A stretch of DNA of 26,342 bases from Pseudomonadota bacterium (GTDB lineage: Bacteria > Pseudomonadota > Alphaproteobacteria > Acetobacterales > Acetobacteraceae). Location: contig JAJZEG010000397.1 in assembly GCA_021828605.1 (NCBI GenBank), forward strand, positions 1-26,342, in the 5' to 3' direction. Under the pieces are notes generated by a model. That model worked only from the letters and a program-made list of their open reading frames with translations. It had not been told where the DNA came from and searched no databases. A program made the position numbers and the translations under genes. This document shows positions 23,452 through 26,342 of this stretch, in pieces (position 1 is the stretch's first letter; every line of letters starts with the position of its first letter).

Positions 23452-26342
23452 GGATGCGCCGCCGCTTCGCTCGGCATCGGGCGAGGACGGTGGCGCACCC
23501 GATCCATCGCCAAATAAACCACCGGCGTGGTAAACAAGGTCAGCACCTGGCTCAACAGCAACCCACCAATAATGGTAATGCCCAAAGGTGCGCGCAGTGC
23601 CGCACCCGCACCACCCTCTAACACGAGCGGTATCGCGCCAAACAAGGCCGCCATCGAGGTCATCATAATCGGGCGAAACCGCAGCAACGCCGCTTCGGTA
23701 ATCGCCGCCACCGGATCAAGCCCGCGCGTCCGCTCCGCTTCGATTGCGAAATCCACCATGATAATGCCGTTCTTTTTGACAATCCCCATCAACAGCACCA
23801 CGCCCACCAACGCGACCAGGGTGAACTGGCTGCCGGTTACCATCAGCGCCAGCATCGCCCCGATCCCCGCCGATGGCAGCGTCGAGAGAATGGTCACCGG
23901 ATGGATCGTGCTTTCATAAAGCACGCCGAGCACGATATAAATCACCACAATCGCGGCAAGGATCAGCCAAGGTTCCTCGCTCAGCGACGATTGAAACTGC
24001 GCCGCAGCGCCACTATACGCGCCGCTGATGCCCGGCGGCACCGCGAGCCTGCGCTGCACCTTGGCGATGGCCGCTTCCGCCGCACCGAGCGAGACACCCG
24101 GCGCCAAATTGAAGCTGAGCGTGACCGCCGGAAATTGATCCTCCCGGTAAATCGCCAAGGGCGCTCTGATTTCCGTGATATGCGCGATCTGACCCAGCGG
24201 CACTTGCGGCGTTGCCGAACTCGCAGCACTCGTATTGGTCAAAATCGTTGATCCGCTCACCGCCGAACCCGGGCCGACCGCCGTGCTACCCGCCGCACTA
24301 TTGATCGAGCCGGTCGGTAAAAAAATGTTAGATAACGCCGCAGGCGAGGTAACAAAGCGCGGGTTGAGTCCCAACACCACCCGATATTGCGCGTTCTGGG
24401 CGTAAATCGTTGAAATTTGCCGCTGACCAAACGCGTCATAGAGCGCATTCTCCACCGCCACCATGCTGATCCCCAACCGGGAGGCGACGGTGCGATGCAC
24501 ATTAACGAAGGTTTCCAAACCTTGGTTCTGCTGATCGCTGACCACATCGCGCAGTTGCGGCAACGCCGTCATCGCTGCGGCAATCCGCCCGGCCCAATGG
24601 GACAATTCCGCCTGATTAGTATCGGTCAAAGTATATTGATATTGCGCCGGTGATACCCGCGATGACAGGGTAATATCCTGCACCGGTTGCATGTAAAACC
24701 GCAAACCGGCAACGCCCTGCAAGGCTTTATGCAACTGAGCCATCACCCGAGGCAGAGCAACGCGCTGGCCAATCGGCTTGAGCACGATGCTCAACCGCCC
24801 GGTATTGGGCGTCGGATTGGTTGCACCACTGCCTAAGAGCGAGGATACGCCCGCCACCGCCTTGTTGGCGCGAATAATGTCAATCGCCTGGCGTTGTAAA
24901 GCTGACATCGCCGATAGCGATGCGCTTTGTGCGCCCTGGGTCACGGCAATGATCTCGCCGGTATCCTCCTGGGGCAATAGTGATTTAGGAATAAGAATAT
25001 ACATCATCAGTGTGATGGCCACGGTCGCGGCGAACAGCAGCAGCATCAGCCCTTGATGCGCGAGGCTCCAACTCAGTCCGCGCGCATAGCTGCGCCGCAC
25101 CCGTTCCAGCGTGGCCTCGGCTGAACGCGCCACCCGCCCCGGATGCGATTCCGCCGCCGAGCGCAGCAAGCGGCCACTCATCATGGGCGTCAAGGTTAGT
25201 GAAATTGCCGCCGAAATCACCACCGCAACCGCCAAGGTCACCGCAAATTCGCTGAACAGCCGCCCAATCACGCCGGGCATGAATAAGAGCGGAATAAACA
25301 CCGCAATCAGCGATACCGTTAGCGACACAATGGTAAAGCCGATCTGCCGCGAGCCCAGATAGGCCGCGCGCAAAGGCGGTTCTCCCGCCTCGATATAGCG
25401 CACGATATTCTCGATCATCACAATCGCATCATCGACCACGAAGCCCGAGGCGACGGTGAGCGCCATCAGCGATAAATTATCAAGCTGATAGCCCAGAGCA
25501 TGCATCACCGCGAAGGTCGCGATAATCGATAACGGCAAGGCCACCGCCGGGATCAGCACCGCCCGTGGATTAGGCAGAAACAAAAATATTACCAAAACCA
25601 CCAACAAGGCCGAAATCAGCAAGGTGATTTGCACATCCTGCACCGACGCCTTGATGGTCGCGGTGCGGTTCGCCACGATCGCGACGCGCACTCCGGCGGG
25701 CAAAGCCGCCTTGATCGATGAGATCGTCGATTGCAGCCGGGCAACCGTCGCCACAATATTGGCTCCAGGCTGGCGCTGGATTTTCAATAAGACCGCCGGA
25801 ATCCCGTTATAGCTCGCCAGGATTTGATTATTCTCCAGCCCATCGCGCACCGAACCGACCGCACTGAGCAGCACCGGCGCGCCAGACCGATAGGCGATGA
25901 TGACCGAGCGATAATCGCGTGCCGCAGCAAGCTGATCATTCGCCCCCAGCGCATAGGCTTGATTTTTGCCATCAAAACCACCCTTGGCGCCGTTCTGATT
26001 GGCATTGGCAATCGCGTTGCGCACATCTTCAAGCGATAATCCGTAGGCAGCAAGCCGCGCCGGGTTGATCTCGATGCGCACCGCCCGGCGCATATCCCCC
26101 TCGATGGTGACCAACCCGACCCCGCGCACCTGCGATAATTTTTGCAGCAACAAAGTCTGCGCGGCATTGGCGATCTGATCGATCGGCACCGTCTTCGAGG
26201 TCAGCGCCAGGGTCAAAATCGGCGCATCCGCCGGATTAACCTCATTATAGACCGGCGGATATTGCAAATTCGGCGGCAGCGTGCCCGAGGCGGCATTGAT
26301 CGCGGCCTGCACATCCTGCGCCGCCGTATCCATGTTCAACTG
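23448..26342 (-). CDS. HAE-1 RND efflux pump, MdtB-like (5' end cut)
   Basis: Partial: open to the window end, lacking about 100 N-terminal residues by comparison with MdtB. The first visible residues QLNMDTAAQDVQAAINAA match the MdtB porter-domain region. It has the same proton-relay block (GFVVDDAIVMIENIV) and KKNGIIMVDFAIEAERTRG as its neighbour. A Ser/Ala/Thr-rich stretch of about 35 residues (encoded about 24206-24312) sits before QVPLGQIAHI, in a loop where MdtB has only a short one. The paired MdtB-MdtC-like order suggests a heteromultimeric pump; an adaptor gene is expected upstream of the window end. Confidence 0.85.
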   Translation of the reverse strand, partial: QLNMDTAAQDVQAAINAASGTLPPNLQYPPVYNEVNPADAPILTLALTSKTVPIDQIANAAQTLLLQKLSQVRGVGLVTIEGDMRRAVRIEINPARLAAYGLSLEDVRNAIANANQNGAKGGFDGKNQAYALGANDQLAAARDYRSVIIAYRSGAPVLLSAVGSVRDGLENNQILASYNGIPAVLLKIQRQPGANIVATVARLQSTISSIKAALPAGVRVAIVANRTATIKASVQDVQITLLISALLVVLVIFLFLPNPRAVLIPAVALPLSIIATFAVMHALGYQLDNLSLMALTVASGFVVDDAIVMIENIVRYIEAGEPPLRAAYLGSRQIGFTIVSLTVSLIAVFIPLLFMPGVIGRLFSEFAVTLAVAVVISAAISLTLTPMMSGRLLRSAAESHPGRVARSAEATLERVRRSYARGLSWSLAHQGLMLLLFAATVAITLMMYILIPKSLLPQEDTGEIIAVTQGAQSASLSAMSALQRQAIDIIRANKAVAGVSSLLGSGATNPTPNTGRLSIVLKPIGQRVALPRVMAQLHKALQGVAGLRFYMQPVQDITLSSRVSPAQYQYTLTDTNQAELSHWAGRIAAAMTALPQLRDVVSDQQNQGLETFVNVHRTVASRLGISMVAVENALYDAFGQRQISTIYAQNAQYRVVLGLNPRFVTSPAALSNIFLPTGSINSAAGSTAVGPGSAVSGSTILTNTSAASSATPQVPLGQIAHITEIRAPLAIYREDQFPAVTLSFNLAPGVSLGAAEAAIAKVQRRLAVPPGISGAYSGAAAQFQSSLSEEPWLILAAIVVIYIVLGVLYESTIHPVTILSTLPSAGIGAMLALMVTGSQFTLVALVGVVLLMGIVKKNGIIMVDFAIEAERTRGLDPVAAITEAALLRFRPIMMTSMAALFGAIPLVLEGGAGAALRAPLGITIIGGLLLSQVLTLFTTPVVYLAMDRVRHRPRPMPSEAAAHP

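Noticed and set aside
20344..26342. Hopanoid transporter HpnN
   Set aside because: The sequences are HAE-1 drug-pump type, in a tandem MdtB/MdtC-like pair. HpnN belongs to a different RND family.

Overview
The window is GC-rich alphaproteobacterial chromosome. An acid-tolerant or hopanoid-making member of the Acetobacteraceae is my best guess. This rests on the late hopanoid genes hpnH, hpnI, hpnJ, hpnK and hpnM with dxs and ispH, a Pro-rich hypothetical protein of a kind I associate with that family, and generally alphaproteobacterial operon layouts. The genus cannot be fixed from the sequence alone.

Region 1 (1-2.6 kb) looks accessory: it is poorer in GC and partly decayed. It holds a palindromic repeat that cuts off the 5' end of a PIN-domain toxin remnant, a 125-residue four-helix membrane protein, a 59-residue membrane protein, a third small membrane ORF broken at an A6 run, and, on the minus strand, a translationally coupled two-gene pair (unknown 165-188 aa protein plus a DUF1828-like protein). 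Region 2 (2.6-5.2 kb) carries two predicted lipoproteins with near-identical lipobox contexts, one very small and one a long Gly-rich protein, and then a divergent Pro-rich hypothetical gene.

Region 3 (5.2-9.5 kb) has an ArsB/SLC13-type anion permease on the plus strand. It converges, with overlap, on a tightly coupled minus-strand operon ftsE-ftsX-DUF218-plsC (cell division ABC system, envelope DUF218 protein, lysophosphatidate acyltransferase). Region 4 (9.5-11.5 kb) is one gene for a 655-residue, Cys-free, Asn/Gly-repeat protein that ends like a type I secretion substrate. A likely terminator follows it.

Region 5 (11.7-20.3 kb) is the core of the window, a divergent isoprenoid/hopanoid locus. 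The minus strand reads dxs-hpnM-hpnI-hpnJ-hpnK and the plus strand reads ispH-hpnH. The 364-bp gap between them contains an apparent 21-codon leader ORF with a good Shine-Dalgarno whose stop overlaps the dxs start. DXS and IspH are the first and last enzymes of the MEP pathway supplying C5 units. HpnH adds adenosine to hopene to start the side chain. HpnI, HpnK and HpnJ convert bacteriohopanetetrol into its N-acetylglucosaminyl, glucosaminyl and cyclitol-ether forms. HpnM is an MlaC-like periplasmic lipid-binding protein.

Region 6 (20.3-26.3 kb) is a tandem pair of HAE-1 RND pumps resembling MdtB and MdtC. They overlap by 4 nt, and the upstream one runs off the window end. No tRNA, rRNA, CRISPR array or insertion sequence is visible.
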